NCBI RefSeq assembly: GCF_026151205.1
Contig: NC_087073.1
Coordinates: 2,840,501 to 2,904,500 of the forward strand
Source: Bolinopsis microptera
Taxonomy: Eukaryota > Ctenophora > Tentaculata > Lobata > Bolinopsidae
Length of the DNA stretch: 64,000 nucleotides
Direction of reading: 5' to 3'
Part shown: one piece after another, positions 32,924 to 45,074 of the stretch
How positions within the stretch are numbered: the first letter of the stretch is position 1
How the letters are laid out: each line of letters opens with the position of its first letter
The notes under the pieces: model-generated
Told to the model about the DNA's origin: nothing
What the model saw: the letters and a program-made list of their open reading frames with translations, nothing else
Database searches by the model: none
Position numbers and translations under genes: made by a program

Positions 32924-34588
32924 AGACCTAAAAGTCCTACTTTTATACAATCATACTGGTCTGTCTTCCGATCCAAACTAACCATTTAGAAAAAAATGTT
33001 GGATCGATTTTACACAAATGATTTTAGGTTGAATGTTCAATATATTACGTATCTTTACTTACGATTTCTCTAATTTCTTATAAAAGCTATTTATACATGA
33101 TGGAAATTTTGTCCTCTTTTTCTGAAATCCTTTCTGTTAAGCACTTGATGTTCCCGCGAGTTCTTTTAATATTCAGAAACACCAAAATGATCCTTCCCCA
33201 ATTTGAAATAAAGCGACCATTTTCTTTTTACTTCTTTCACGTCAAGTCAGACAGGGAACAGTTGTATTAAGGCTATACTATGTTGGATGGCTTAGCAAGT
33301 AAAATTTGATGCAGTAAATGGGTGGAAAACCTTCGGCACACAACAAGTGAGCTGTAATGCTAAATGAAACAAGCTGTTATTTGTGGACAAATCTATTATG
33401 GTATTTTATTATATTCTGTTTGTGCTCGTTCTTTGATCAAACCAGCTTGAATTTTAAATGGTATTATCTTAATTAAACAGTACATACACACAGACCACAG
33501 TAAGTTGGGACCCTATCAATGTGTTATACATATTAATGACGATGATGTTGATTGTTGTTTCTGATGTCTGTTTCATTGTTTCACTGTTTTTTTGTCGTTT
33601 AGGCAACAGCATCTGCGTATTTTTTGTCAAGATAAAGCTTTTGAGTTGCAGATTAGGTTGATCCCTTTTTCTAAGTATCTGGCAGAGAGTATTTGATCAT
33701 CACCATGTATGATCAAGAATAGTTTTAAAGATGTTGGAGAAACTATTGTAGTAAGTCGCGTCGGCTGACATCTTGGGTTGTACTGGATGTAACAAGTTTA
33801 TTATCGGATGTCTACTTATATTTATTATGATATTATTATTCATTGTAATGGCAATAAAATTTAAATTTTGTTTTACTTAAATTTTGTTTTACTTATTTCT
33901 GCATTCGGCCATTTTTTGTTGGAAACATACTTTCCGGAGATTCTTAGATGTGGTATAGTTAGTTATGAGTTCAGGATAGACAGCTTGATCAAAGTTCTTT
34001 ATTGTTACTGATGAGCCAGCTAGTGGCAATATATAATTTTACGCAACAACCTAAATTTGAATTATTTGCTTCTAACTACAAGGAGGTTGGAAATTTTCTA
34101 TCTGGGTTCTTATTGGCTTTGATTTTGTTTATGAAGTTTTACTGAATAGCTCATATAATGCGACTAGATAATAGTATCGACAATGAAAGAATATTGCAGA
34201 AACTTAGAATTGAGGAATATTTTGAAGGTAGTTCAGTTCCTCTCCCATCTACTGTACAAATGATCGTCACCAGAATCAATTACAGACTCCTTGTCGGCCT
34301 TTGCAGAACTTGCTGAAATGGCAGACATTCTTGTTTCTATATTATTAATCCCATTTTTGCAATTTACCTTATCTTGAGAAGGTTCAGTGTTAAAAGTGGG
34401 TGAGGTCTTTCAAAAGAGATTTGAGTGTTTTAATGAAAAAATCACATACCGTGATGCATTAATTGTGGTTTCCTAAAGTAGCTTGAGTACAAAACAATCT
34501 GACCAATTATATGATTTAATTGATATCAATTTAGTTTTTAAACTCTTGCTCCCATTAACTGGTAAACTAACTAATGTCAATTCTTCAG
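32924..34588. other. Upstream region of SUCO
   Basis: No coding exon was recognised. The SUCO coding exon begins behind an acceptor preceded by the branch-point-like CTAACTAAT at 34567-34575, so a 5' untranslated exon should lie somewhere here. Confidence 0.45.
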
Positions 34589-34594
34589 GACACC

Positions 34595-36982
34595 ATGTCT
34601 CCTTTCAATCATTTTGTATGGTTGTCTATAAGCCTGTTTTATATGTGCTGTGCTGAAGTTATTGTTGAGACACCACCATCAAATCTCCAGCATCCCAAGC
34701 ATCAGCCTCAAGACTCAGATGTAAATGTTATTTTAGAAAAAGAACAGGATGACACTGTTCCTAGGGTTGGTGGTGAACATGCTCCAGAAGACGTTAATTC
34801 TGCAATTCCCTTAGATGATCAAAAAGAAAATGCTTCTGAAATTAAAAGTGAGGAAAAGCACCATACTGGATCATCAAAAGCAGTTGAAACCAGTAATGAA
34901 GCAGTGGCACCAAATGGAGCAACTGAGAAGCTTGATGAGCCTGTGCTTGCAAATCCAGTTGTATTAGAATCAAAGAACCAAGAGAGTGTAACTGAAGTAA
35001 ATAATGAAGTCATCATTGAAGAGGAAGTCAGAAATGAAGCTGTGGAAGCAGAAGAATTGGAAACTGATGATACCAATGAAGACGTTCCATTAGCATCGTT
35101 CAAAGAATTTAGAGAAGAACAAATGGAAAAAGAAAAGGAAACAAAAAAAGTGGAGAAAAGGAAAACTGAAGATGTAGATGACTCTGTCGTTGAAAAACCA
35201 AAACCAAAGCTCATACAAAAGAACTATGCTGACAATTCATGTGGGTCAAAAATTGTTGACAGCAAAAAAGAATTCAAAAATAGTGGAACTATCTTGAACA
35301 ATAATAAAGATCTGTATGCTATGATCCCATGTGAAGGGGCTATTTGGTTTGTTGTGGAGTTGTGTGACACAATTCAAATTAATGCCTTACAGTTAGCTAA
35401 CTACGAGCTTTTTTCTTCCTCAATAAAAGAATTCAAAGTTTACACTGCAGAAACATATCCTCCCAAGGAATGGAAACACCTTGGTACCTTTGAGACTGTG
35501 AACAGTAGACAAATTCAGAAGTTTGACATCGAAAATCATGGCGATTACAGTAAATATGTGAGGTTTGAGAAGATAACTTCTCGAGGTAAAGAACATTTTT
35601 GTGTCCTTTCAACATTTGAAATATTGGGAATGAGTATGGTGGATGAGTATGAAGAAGTGCAACATCAACAGGATGAAGAAGTTGATCTCTATGAGCAGCC
35701 TCTTGACTCTGATGATCCACCAGATACTGAACCAACTGATAAATCTCTCATTCAAGGGGCTAAAGATACAGTTAAAAATATAGTTGATAGTGCACTCAAT
35801 GTATTGGGTGTATCAAAGAGTGAGGAAATTGTTAAAGAGGAGGTTGTTAAAAACGACACAATTCTTTCTAAAGATGAGGCACCACCAAGCTCTGTGGGGG
35901 AGGAAGCTGTCAAACCTACTGAGGAAAGTGTTATAATAAAAGTAGATGAAATGGGGAAAGAAATAAAAAATGAGGGTGTACCAGAAAAGAGGCTGAAAGG
36001 AGAGGAAGATGTCGCTGATGTGAGTTCAATCCCTCCAACTGTGGGAACTCCGGATCCTCCCAGTGCACCTGATAGGGAAGCAATAATGGAAGCAGTTGAT
36101 CTTTCTAAGCATGATGAGGTTAAGAAGCCAGATGTGAAGGGGGAGGGGGAGCCAGAAATTGTTGTTGCAGTTGTTCAACCAATATCACCTGACGTTAAAC
36201 TTGAGAGTGCTGAGAGCAAGCCTCAAGAAAAAATCGAAAAAGTTCCTGAGACTTCAGAACCAAAGCCTGATGGAGGGGCTTCTGAAAAAGGTGTGATTAT
36301 GACGAATAGTCCCAAGAAGAACTCTATTTTTGTAGAGCTGGACAAAAAGATAAAAGAATTGGAAAAGAACTTGTCACTTTCCAACGATTATCTTGAAACA
36401 CTTTCTAGCAGATACAAACGGGTTGACCAATCTTTTAAGCCTCTTCAAAAGACTTTGTCAACTATTGATGAAGTAATGGTTCGCTTTGAAGATCGACTGC
36501 AAAACTTGGAAACAAAATTTGCAAAATTTGAAACAGCTCTTGAATCATATCTGCTACACATGGAAGATTCAAAATCAAAATCGAACACTTTAGTAACAAG
36601 TACCAATCTCATTCTCTTCCTACTTCTCATCATGCTTTACTTTCTGTGGCGGATGTCCTACAAGGTTAATCAGATATCTTATTGTGTAATTGATCAGCCA
36701 CGTGAAAGCAAGGCTACTTTTGTCACCCCGGAAATCAGCCACACTACTGATTCTAACTCATCTAGAAAAAGACAGAGATCCAAGCCCCAAAAGGTGACAG
36801 GAGGGTTCAGGAGTCGGGATACAAGCCCCAGGCCAGGCTTGTTATCACATAAAAGTGAGTCTAATCTGCCTAAGAAAATGGGTACTGAAAGTAAAAAATC
36901 TTTGGAGTCGGTACAAATGGACTTGATATATCCTCAGCAGAAATCTCCCATACTTAAAAGGAAAGCAAAGCATGTACGGTAG
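34595..36982 (+). CDS. SUCO: SUN domain-containing ossification factor (SUCO/SLP1 type)
   Basis: 795 residues in one coding exon. The exon starts at 34589 after an acceptor (TTCTTCAG). The ATG at 34595 is preferred over the in-frame ATG at 34574, which lies in the intron; it opens with a signal peptide (MSPFNHFVWLSISLFYMCCA). A long acidic, low-complexity region follows. Then at about residues 209-351 comes the SLP1-type SUN-like domain (YADNSCGSKIV, GAIWFVVELCD, LANYELFSSSIKEFKVY, RFEKITSRGKEHFCVLSTFE). A coiled coil lies near 577-655, a transmembrane helix near 667-687 (LILFLLLIMLYFLW), and a basic tail ends the protein. This order is that of SUCO, an ER/nuclear-envelope protein linked to folding of membrane proteins. 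It is shorter than the human form. The lack of introns in the coding region is unusual next to its neighbours. Confidence 0.9.
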   Translation: MSPFNHFVWLSISLFYMCCAEVIVETPPSNLQHPKHQPQDSDVNVILEKEQDDTVPRVGGEHAPEDVNSAIPLDDQKENASEIKSEEKHHTGSSKAVETSNEAVAPNGATEKLDEPVLANPVVLESKNQESVTEVNNEVIIEEEVRNEAVEAEELETDDTNEDVPLASFKEFREEQMEKEKETKKVEKRKTEDVDDSVVEKPKPKLIQKNYADNSCGSKIVDSKKEFKNSGTILNNNKDLYAMIPCEGAIWFVVELCDTIQINALQLANYELFSSSIKEFKVYTAETYPPKEWKHLGTFETVNSRQIQKFDIENHGDYSKYVRFEKITSRGKEHFCVLSTFEILGMSMVDEYEEVQHQQDEEVDLYEQPLDSDDPPDTEPTDKSLIQGAKDTVKNIVDSALNVLGVSKSEEIVKEEVVKNDTILSKDEAPPSSVGEEAVKPTEESVIIKVDEMGKEIKNEGVPEKRLKGEEDVADVSSIPPTVGTPDPPSAPDREAIMEAVDLSKHDEVKKPDVKGEGEPEIVVAVVQPISPDVKLESAESKPQEKIEKVPETSEPKPDGGASEKGVIMTNSPKKNSIFVELDKKIKELEKNLSLSNDYLETLSSRYKRVDQSFKPLQKTLSTIDEVMVRFEDRLQNLETKFAKFETALESYLLHMEDSKSKSNTLVTSTNLILFLLLIMLYFLWRMSYKVNQISYCVIDQPRESKATFVTPEISHTTDSNSSRKRQRSKPQKVTGGFRSRDTSPRPGLLSHKSESNLPKKMGTESKKSLESVQMDLIYPQQKSPILKRKAKHVR

Positions 36983-37914
36983 AACTATTAATCTCTGTTT
37001 ATGAACATTTTATTTCACATTGAAATGATAATCTAAGGAGGAGACTCAGGAGAAATTCATCATGTTACAAATTTCTTTGCAAACTTTCAGAATTAGATGA
37101 TTAAGAATTTTGAATTTTAAATGTTGTGATTTCTTTATTGATTCTTAGAATAATATATAATTTGATCCTAATATGCTACTATGTCCTGGCGGATTTTTAT
37201 GTCAAATATATTTATAAACATGGTTTAAGCTAAATCTTGCAAACAAACAAAAAAAGGATCGTTTACAGGAGAACTTGTAGTTTATCATCTTATTCTGGAC
37301 CGGTCACTGAGAGTGATAACGTTTGAGCTGTCATGCTTACACATTATGTTAATAATGTAACACTGACTCATGAAACTTGTTGGTAAGATGACCTTGTCTT
37401 GATATTCTATTAAAATCTGTTTTTTGTTGTTTGAGAACTTGAAAACTTATTAACTTTTAATTAAATAAAAAAAGTTTCTTCAGATACTTAATTATATTGA
37501 TTGATTGTGGTTGATTAAATTTTCAGTTGTTTTCTGTACACTATTTGATTGCAGTTCTGAATTCTAAAGTAATTGTTAAGATAAAGCTTACAGGGGTAGG
37601 TAGTTAAGGAACTTGGTATTATTGAAGATTTTGATTTTATTCTGATTTTTTCAGCAACACTAGTTTTTTTTCAGGTAGAACGGTCTCACAACTTATTTTT
37701 GTGTGAAAATTTGTGTGCGTTTTCAATGCAACAATGAAGTTATTTAGCATCTAAAAATTAAGTGAAACATTTAGTATAACATTTATCACAAATGCAATTG
37801 GCTATAGCACTCCGACTAAGAGCAGTGCAATTTAGATACTTTTGTTAATAACCATTATAATAGCATGTTTTGTATTAACTTAATTCTTTCTCCCAGTAAG
37901 AATGTGGATGGAAT
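36983..37914. other. SUCO 3' region and OSER1 upstream region
   Basis: AT-rich. A polyadenylation-type AATTAAATAAAAAAAG occurs near 37458-37473. No other gene was recognised. Confidence 0.4.
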
Positions 37915-38942
37915 ATGGCTGAGTCGCCGACGTCAGTGTTAACGCAGACGTTTGAATCACTCTGTGTAGATATTGGTAGTGAGACCGATCCCAATGATAC
38001 CCCAGACAAGAAGAAACAGACTTCTCGCGGTACTAAAGTCAGACATAACTCCGACTCTGTGTTCGCTATCGATAAGAATAAGGGGTAAGTTCTTTGTTCT
38101 TCACAAGATTTCATATCATAGAATTTTTGATAGATTCGTTCGAGTAAGTAGAAGAGCCGGGATAACAGATAGAGCATTTTACCGGCTGTAAATTTCCTGC
38201 AAGATAGGAGTATGTACATTTTAATAGTACTAACAATCCGTGTGAATCTACCTATTGAACCTAGTGTGTATCGAAACAATGTTGAAACTTGCTCCACGTC
38301 TACAAGTCATTTTACAGTTCATTATCATCTAAACAATTTAAATTACATTCCATTGTCATAGAAAAACTGTTCGCTGGTGCCCGCTAATTGGTCACGTGAC
38401 TTCTATAGCATCGGCACGTGACTCTTGTTGGTGGAAACATGTGTATGTGTGTGTCACGTGACTTACAAACGCTCATAAAAACCCTGCACTGGAAACACGT
38501 ACTAAAATGAACGTTCCTCACTTGTATTCATTGAAGTGCAAAGCCCTCAAGTGTGTTCTGGGTTAACACAAAGAATTTTGTATGTGATTTATATGTCAAT
38601 ATGGATAGTAAAGTAACATCACTATATCTCAGGAGACGCATAACGAAATGTAAACAGAGTCTTTCCCCCAAACTGCGTAAAGAGCAAGTAGAGCAATTCC
38701 TGGAGTCCACAACAGAGGAGCACACAACGCCGCGACGTTCAGCGCGGCGCTCCACACGACGCCGCCACACTGTCGGAGACCCAGCACCCTCGGCACCAGC
38801 AACACCTGGGCCGCAACAACACGCGCGCGGGTGTCGTGTACAAGCTAACGATGTCACTGTAGATGAACTGGCGGGGTACATGGAGAATGCTCTGTTTATC
38901 CCACGACCTATGAGCTCCATGGCTGAAATGATGTACACGTGA
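37915..38942 (+). CDS. OSER1: Oxidative stress-responsive serine-rich protein 1 homologue
   Basis: Two exons, 37915-38084 and 38633-38942, join in phase to 159 residues. The C-terminus reads NDVTVDELAGYMENALFIP then PMSSMAEMMYT. This closely matches the conserved end of OSER1, where the family has a VTxxDLxGYMExxLxIPKKMSHMAEMMY pattern. The N-terminus (LTQTFESLCVD) also resembles the family start. A stretch rich in Arg, Ser and Thr-Pro lies between, as expected for this disordered protein. It is much shorter than the 292-residue human protein. OSER1 is induced by oxidative stress; its molecular activity is poorly defined. The exon 2 acceptor is ATATCTCAG at 38624-38632. Confidence 0.85.
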
Positions 38943-39781
38943 TCTCAACAACTTTACTTCACAGTAATGCGCACCAAGTCTATGATTTTATCTCGGATGA
39001 GAGTTGTAAATTAAGTATAGAGGTTAAATTGTTGAATACTCTTTTGTAGGGCACAGGATACATTGCTTTTTATTGCACTATTTTGTACGCCTAAAAATAC
39101 AACGAAACACTTAATGTTGTATTTAAATGGTATTGGGCCTTATACAAACAAACAAACAACATTGTACTTTTTTATGATGAAGAAACATACGGGTTAATTT
39201 CATAATGTATATTTATCAAAAATTAGAGTTGAGGTTATGTCATCTTGCAATTACGATGCAAATGATACGATTATCATTATATTGTTGTACATTTCTTAAA
39301 AGGTATGAAAAAATAATGATGTGAAAATGAGTGAAAAGCTAAAATATGACTAGATTTGAACGTATCAACCGAACTTTGTTTCCAGTAAAATATATATTGT
39401 AAAAGATTCTTCGTTTCATTGCAGAGCTATCCTAAGAGTCATTGCCACATGACTTGCGTAACATTTTAATAACGAAATTTGAAAAACAGGAACGCGCAAA
39501 GCCGCGTTTGTCGGCACGCGCGATTTATATGATTATATACCAGATGTGCTGTGTTAACTCATTTCTTTGACATTTTGTGATATTGGGCCGCGCACGCGTG
39601 TTCCTTTCTTCGCCTTTCTGTATTGAAATTGTGGCAATTTCGCGGGCATAAAGAAGAAGCTTTAACAGCGTCTATTAATACGATTGGCATGACTCCGAGA
39701 AGTAAATTATTCTGTCAGCAAATTATAAATTTATTGAAATGTATAATACACTTGATTGACCACTTGTTGTTACCAGCAGAT
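38943..39781. other. OSER1 to MAU2 intergenic region
   Basis: No gene was recognised. A G/C-rich patch near 39590-39605 just upstream of MAU2 could be promoter-proximal. An open frame extends the MAU2 exon upstream to 39623, but the family start is closer to 39782. Confidence 0.4.
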
Positions 39782-42700
39782 ATGATGGAAGTGGTTGACT
39801 CCGCGAAGGAGTCCGTAGCAGAAGCCCTTACTTTCGAGAACATGTACTTTGCCTTGCTCGGGGCTGCAGAGGACTTCCGTATTTCTAAAAACCCTGACAT
39901 TAGGAAATCTATACATTGTCTGGAAGCTATTCTAACGCTTAACCCTCCTGCCAGAGTCGAGGTGAGCACTTAACTCGACTGAAGCTTTATATATGGGTCA
40001 GACACATCTTGAGCTTTCTGATAGTACTACCCTTGATTTCCTCTAATCATTTGCCCCTAATCCTCTGACTGTTCTAGGTGCGAACACGCTTCCAGATTGC
40101 TCAGCTCATGTGGTTACACACAAAAAACATCGACCACGCTAGGGACCACCTCAAGAAGGCGGTATGTAGCAAGACATGCTCGTATTACGTCACATATAAC
40201 GATATAACATGCACTGTCGGAATTATAACCGGGAGATTCTGTACTGACAAACTTACCCAGATTACTACTTAGTAACTTTATCCTGAGAATTCCCGGGAAG
40301 CCAGCTTGTTCATATCTTTTCTAAGCTCCTGTATCACAGCTATCCAAAGTAAAGGACCTGACATCGATGGAGGAGCTAAAACTTGAGATAACAAGTTTGT
40401 TGGCGTCAGTCTACATGGCTAAACACAAGAACAACGAGGCGGTAAAACTGTTAAACAACACTATAGAACTGGCTATCAACTACCAGTTTTGGTACTGTCA
40501 GATGTGTTTCCAGCTGGCAAAGGCTAACATGGACTTAGGTAAATAAATACTCCATATTATACTCCATATTATACTCCATATTATACTCCATATTATACTC
40601 CATATTATACTCCATATTATGCTCGCTCTTACCTGTACTTCGGTTCCCACCACCCGAACCATACATTCAGCAGCATAGTCTATAGTGCATGCCTGAGACT
40701 CCGGCGAATCATCAATGATAACGACAGACTCCGAAAACAAATTGATGAATTAAAAACCTTTTTCTTCCAATCCAACTACCCTAAAACTATGGTAGATAAC
40801 ATCAGTGAAAAAGTCAAAGGCTTTGAAAGATGCCTCAAACCACTGGACAACTCAAACAGCAGTGTCCTGGTCCCAAAGTCTCCAGAACCAGCAGTCCGCG
40901 TTATTTCAACATTTGGCAGCGATCAAGAGTTAGTAGAATCGGTAAAAAGATTGGAACCAGAACTCAGTAGAACCAGGAGCTTCTCAGGATTATCTGGTTC
41001 CCATACAAGTGGAAACACCCCAGGCTCCCCAATATCATCTAGAGCCGGTACATCACGCCCTATCTTCAAATTCGTCAGACGTACTGGAACATCATTTAGA
41101 AGGAAGTTAGTCAAAGCAAAACAGTTTGCGGATGACTTAACCCAACCTCACACAAGACCATGTGGGGGCAGACACTGCGGTACCTGTAACATCATATCTC
41201 CACATCCATCAATAACAGTCAATGGACAGCGAGCCAAAGCAGTGTCTGGTACATGTGTCAGCTACAATGTTGTATACATCTTCAGTTGCCAACTTTGTAA
41301 TATGTGTTATGTAGGAAGAACGGTGCAGCCCCTAAGGGCACGAGTAAACGAACATCGCGCCCATTACTACAAACTCATTTCGGACAATACGTTTGTCCCT
41401 GAAGAAAACGACGACGGATTCAGCTTGGGTAAACACCTTGTAGAAGTTCATAACATGAAACAACGTGACAATTTCAACCAGGCTTATAAAGTGTCAATTC
41501 TCAGTAATAGTAGCCCAAGAACTCTAGAAGTGGATGAACACCGTTATATTCAGAAACTAAGAACTATACGTCCATTGGGGCTCAATGCCGTGGACCCGTT
41601 TGGGATTCCATTATTGGATTTATCTTAAAGGTTTTCCATTGCATTGGGGCACAAAAGTTATGTTTTTAAAAATATTCATAGGTATCGTTTTTAGTTGTGT
41701 CATTTCATTTCCTTGTTACACTTTGTAGGAACTGATATTAACCGAGTTTCTGATTCAGGATGTTACTGAAGATAGTAATGAAAATGTTTTAACACCTCAG
41801 TACTGTGTTTTACTACAGCTCAACCTGCTCAGTCTGACTATTTGGGAATTTAAACTCTTGATACTCCATATTATACTCCATATTATACTCCATATTATAC
41901 TCCATATTATACTCCATATTATACTCCATATTATACTCCATATTATACTCCATATTATACTCCATATTATACTCCATATTATACTCCATATTATACTCCA
42001 TATTTTACTCCATATTATACTCCATATTATACTCCATATTATACTCCATATTATACTCCATATTATACTCCATATTATACTCCATATTATACTCCATATT
42101 ATACTCCATATTATACTCCATATTTTACTCCATATTATACTCCATATTATACTCCATATTATACTCCATATTTTACTCCATATTATACTCCATATTATAC
42201 TCCATATTATACTCCATATTATACTCCAGATGTTAATGTTAACCTAAGTACTGTAGTCCAGTAGTCGGCAATGTGATCAATATACTCTTATATAGACTCT
42301 TATATAGACTCTTATATAGACTCTTATATAGACTCTTATATAGACTCTTATATAGACTCTTATATAGACTCTTATATAGACTCTTATATAGACTCTTATA
42401 TAGACTCTTATATAGACTCTTATATAGACTCTTATATATACTCTTATATAGACTCTTATATAGACTCTTATATAGACTCTTATATAGACTCTTATATAGA
42501 CTCTTATATAGACTCTTATATAGACTCTTATATAGACTCTTATATAGACTCTTATATAGACTCTTATATAGACTCTTATATAGACTCTTATATAGACTCT
42601 TATATAGACTCTTATATAGACTCTTATATAGACTCTTATATAGACTCTGATATACATTATACACTCCTGGGCAGGCTTCTATGTAGATCACTATATTATG

Positions 42701-45074
42701 GAAATCTATAGACTCGTATTTAGACATCTATCTTTTGTATCCTTGTAATCTATACAGTATACATGCTACATAGACCACTATATAGACCCCTATATAGACC
42801 ACTATATAGACCACTATATAGACCACTGTATAGACCCCTATATAGACCACTATATAGACCCCTATATAGACCCTTATTATATGACAGGTAAGATAAGTGC
42901 AGCAGTGACCACCCTAGCAGCTGGAGCGGAGTACGCGGGCCGGATAAACGCTCAGAACACCAGACTCCTCTTCTCCCTGTCCCAGGCCATGGCGCTTCTA
43001 GTCCAGAGGTCAGATCTTGCTTAGTTAGGAGGCGCTGATTTTTGTCCAAAACGTCATTATACCTACTAAACTGGCAGTACTCCATTTGATTTCTGTTAAA
43101 TATACTCGTCTTGGTTAGCACAACTCCCCTGCAGAAACTTTGACGTAGCTGACGTGATCCTGAAGGAGGTAGGAGCGATATTAGAGAACGCTGAGCAGTC
43201 CGGGCTAGCACTGACCAGTACGGAGATCCTGAGTCTAAAGGTCTTTCACCACATACTTCAGGTGTCGGAGTACATCTGGCAGGGGCTCATCAAGTCTGCT
43301 AGACAAAGCCTCAAACAATTACATTCCTGCTACAAGCAGCTCACTCAGCTCGACGCTAACAACGGTACTTGTACTTTATTGTTGTCATGGTAACGACTCT
43401 CAGAGTTCTCCTTCAATTAGTTCCCCACTTACTCTAAATATCCCTCCAGCAGAGTAATGCAATACAGAATAGTTTAGTGAACATCTAGTGTAACAGACCA
43501 TGACACGCAGATTATGTACCGGCTGCTATACCGGCTGCTATTTATTAAGCTGAATGCGATTAAATTTTACTGACGAGTTGGGTAAATCGTTAATTGTCCC
43601 CTTAAACTGTGTCTGAAGGAGTGGCCATGGTAACCAGTTAACTGTTCAGTAGTATAATGCCAGCCTCTTTTCTCTCTCCAAACTATGCTCTGATATTTTA
43701 CTAGATGCTACTTTTCATGTTATCACGAAAAACAATGTCCACCTCTCAGTTAAGATAACAACTCTAGGATTCCATGACAATCCCTGAGGGACTACCGGTG
43801 GAGCATGAATTGAATCCCTCAGTTACCAATTACCATGGCTACTCCTCAGTCACCATAACAACTCCTTAGTTACCATGACAGCCCCAGAGTTACCATGACA
43901 ATCCTTCAGTTGCAAGTACGAATAACACAGCGGAGATGTTTCATTGGATGAACACACAGCAACTCTTTCTTCTAGTATATGTAGTAAGTGTGATGCACGC
44001 TTTGCAACAAGGCTATACCGACAAGGCTGAAAGTTACGCCAAGAAAGCACTTCACCTCATTGACAAACAGAGAAGTAAGTAAATATTTCTAACCGTACTT
44101 ATAGTTTCAATAGGAGACAAGCTTTTGAATACTAGAGATCAAGCAGTAAATTAATATCGTGGTACATTTGAAATGGAACAGTGATGAGTGAGGTATATTT
44201 GAGGTATATTTGAAATCTAAAATGCGGTATATTTTCAGCCTATAATAACGACAGTCTGCTGTCCTCATACCAGATCATACTCTTGGAGCAGCTAGTACTC
44301 ACACACCTCCTCAAAGGAAGCACTAGTGGTGCTATCAAGGAACTGCAGAAGTGCACTGCTGTCTACCAGAAGCACCACCACACCCTGAAGCACCACCGCG
44401 CGTCCCTCCACACTGCGCTCGGACTCTACGCCATGGCGCTGCCTGACTCTCTGGATAATGCGCTGGCGCAGTTCAACGCAGCACTCAAATACACTGCTGA
44501 GCCGGAACAGGTGGCGTTTATAAAGTTGAACTCAGCGATAGTGCACATAAAACAAGATCTGCCTCCCGAGCAGCTAAATAGTTTACTAGAGTCAATAGAA
44601 CCTGGCAAGATGCCCAACAAGTGTCACAGTCTGAAGGCGAGTAGTTACTGTATACAGGGACTAGCTGCACTGGTTGAGGGGCGCATGAAGGACGCTAAGA
44701 GTAAGCTGCGAGAGACCCTGGTCATGGCTAACAAAGCAGACCTCAACAAGCTGACGAGCTGCGCGTTTGTGCTGCTGGGAGACATCTTCCTCAAGATGGA
44801 CAATAACAGGGACGCAATAGAGATGGTGCGCAGTGCGCACGACATCGCAAACAGGATCCCAGACGTGGGACTACAGGTGTGGAGCGCGCAGCTGCTGAGC
44901 TCGCTGTACGAGAAGACGGGGGACGCGGTGCGCGCGGAGGAGTACGAGACAGTGAGACAGAAGATCAGTCAGACTACCAGCACAGACGTGGAACTCACTG
45001 TTAACTCTACTGAACATTGTCTCCTTCAGTGGCTGGACAGTGAGTTCCCTCCTAGCTCTATGAGCATGGTCTAG
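39782..45074 (+). CDS. MAU2: MAU2 chromatid cohesion factor (SCC4), TPR protein
   Basis: Seven exons: 39782-39961, 40078-40161, 40340-40538, 42888-43008, 43135-43364, 43910-44074 and 44239-45074. All junctions are GT-AG and in phase, giving 604 residues (human 613). Diagnostic stretches line up with the family: YFALLGAAEDFR, IRKSIHCLEAIL, INYQFWYCQMCFQLAKAN, HWMNTQQLFLLVYVVSVMHA, SSYQIILLEQL, LHTALGLYAM and CAFVLLGDIF. MAU2 is an all-helical TPR-like scaffold that partners NIPBL to load cohesin on chromatin. Intron 3 is 2.3 kb and holds a Penelope-like fragment and three tandem arrays; the other introns are short. The start at 39782 (MMEVVDSAKESV) gives a family-like N-terminus; an in-frame ATG lies upstream at 39623. 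Confidence 0.93.
40547..40620. repeat. 12-bp minisatellite, left part, at MAU2 intron 3 donor
   Basis: About six copies of ATACTCCATATT, beginning eight bases after the exon 3 donor. The same unit resumes at 41861-42228 beyond the Penelope-like fragment. Confidence 0.95.
40621..41628 (+). mobile_element. Penelope-like element fragment with GIY-YIG endonuclease
   Basis: An open frame from 40621 to the stop at 41628, about 335 codons. It begins with a reverse-transcriptase thumb-type motif (SACLRLRRIINDNDRLRKQI, then QSNYP), followed by a variable linker. A cysteine-containing segment follows (CGGRHCGTCNII), then a GIY-YIG nuclease core (NVVYIFSCQLC, CYVGRTVQPLRARVNEH), and it ends near LRTIRPLGLNAVDPFG. 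This is the usual C-terminal half of Penelope-like elements. The polymerase palm is missing; the 5' truncation falls exactly at the edge of the 12-bp array. It is in the same orientation as MAU2. The frame is intact, so it is fairly young. Confidence 0.85.
41629..41860 (+). mobile_element. Probable 3' tail of the Penelope-like element
   Basis: Sequence between the endonuclease stop and the point where the 12-bp array resumes. It is non-coding and assigned to the element only because of its position. Confidence 0.5.
41861..42228. repeat. 12-bp minisatellite, right part
   Basis: About 31 copies of ATACTCCATATT with rare TTTACTCC variants. Period 12 keeps all frames open. Confidence 0.95.
42281..42648. 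repeat. Second 12-bp minisatellite (TATAGACTCTTA)
   Basis: About 31 copies, 368 bp, the same length as the neighbouring ATACTCCATATT array. One unit reads TATATACTCTTA. The units share the ACTC core with the first array. Confidence 0.95.
42771..42876. repeat. TATAGACCAC/TATAGACCCC short array at MAU2 exon 4 acceptor
   Basis: About eight loose units of 12 to 14 bp, ending some 12 bases before the exon 4 acceptor at 42888. Confidence 0.85.

Noticed and set aside
39623-39781. Extended MAU2 N-terminus from the ATG at 39623
   Set aside because: The added residues do not resemble the family start, and the family N-terminus aligns from 39782.
41813-42727. Frames repeating ILHI, YKSL, RLLY and YIRV
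   Set aside because: Translations of 12-bp minisatellites whose period is a multiple of three.
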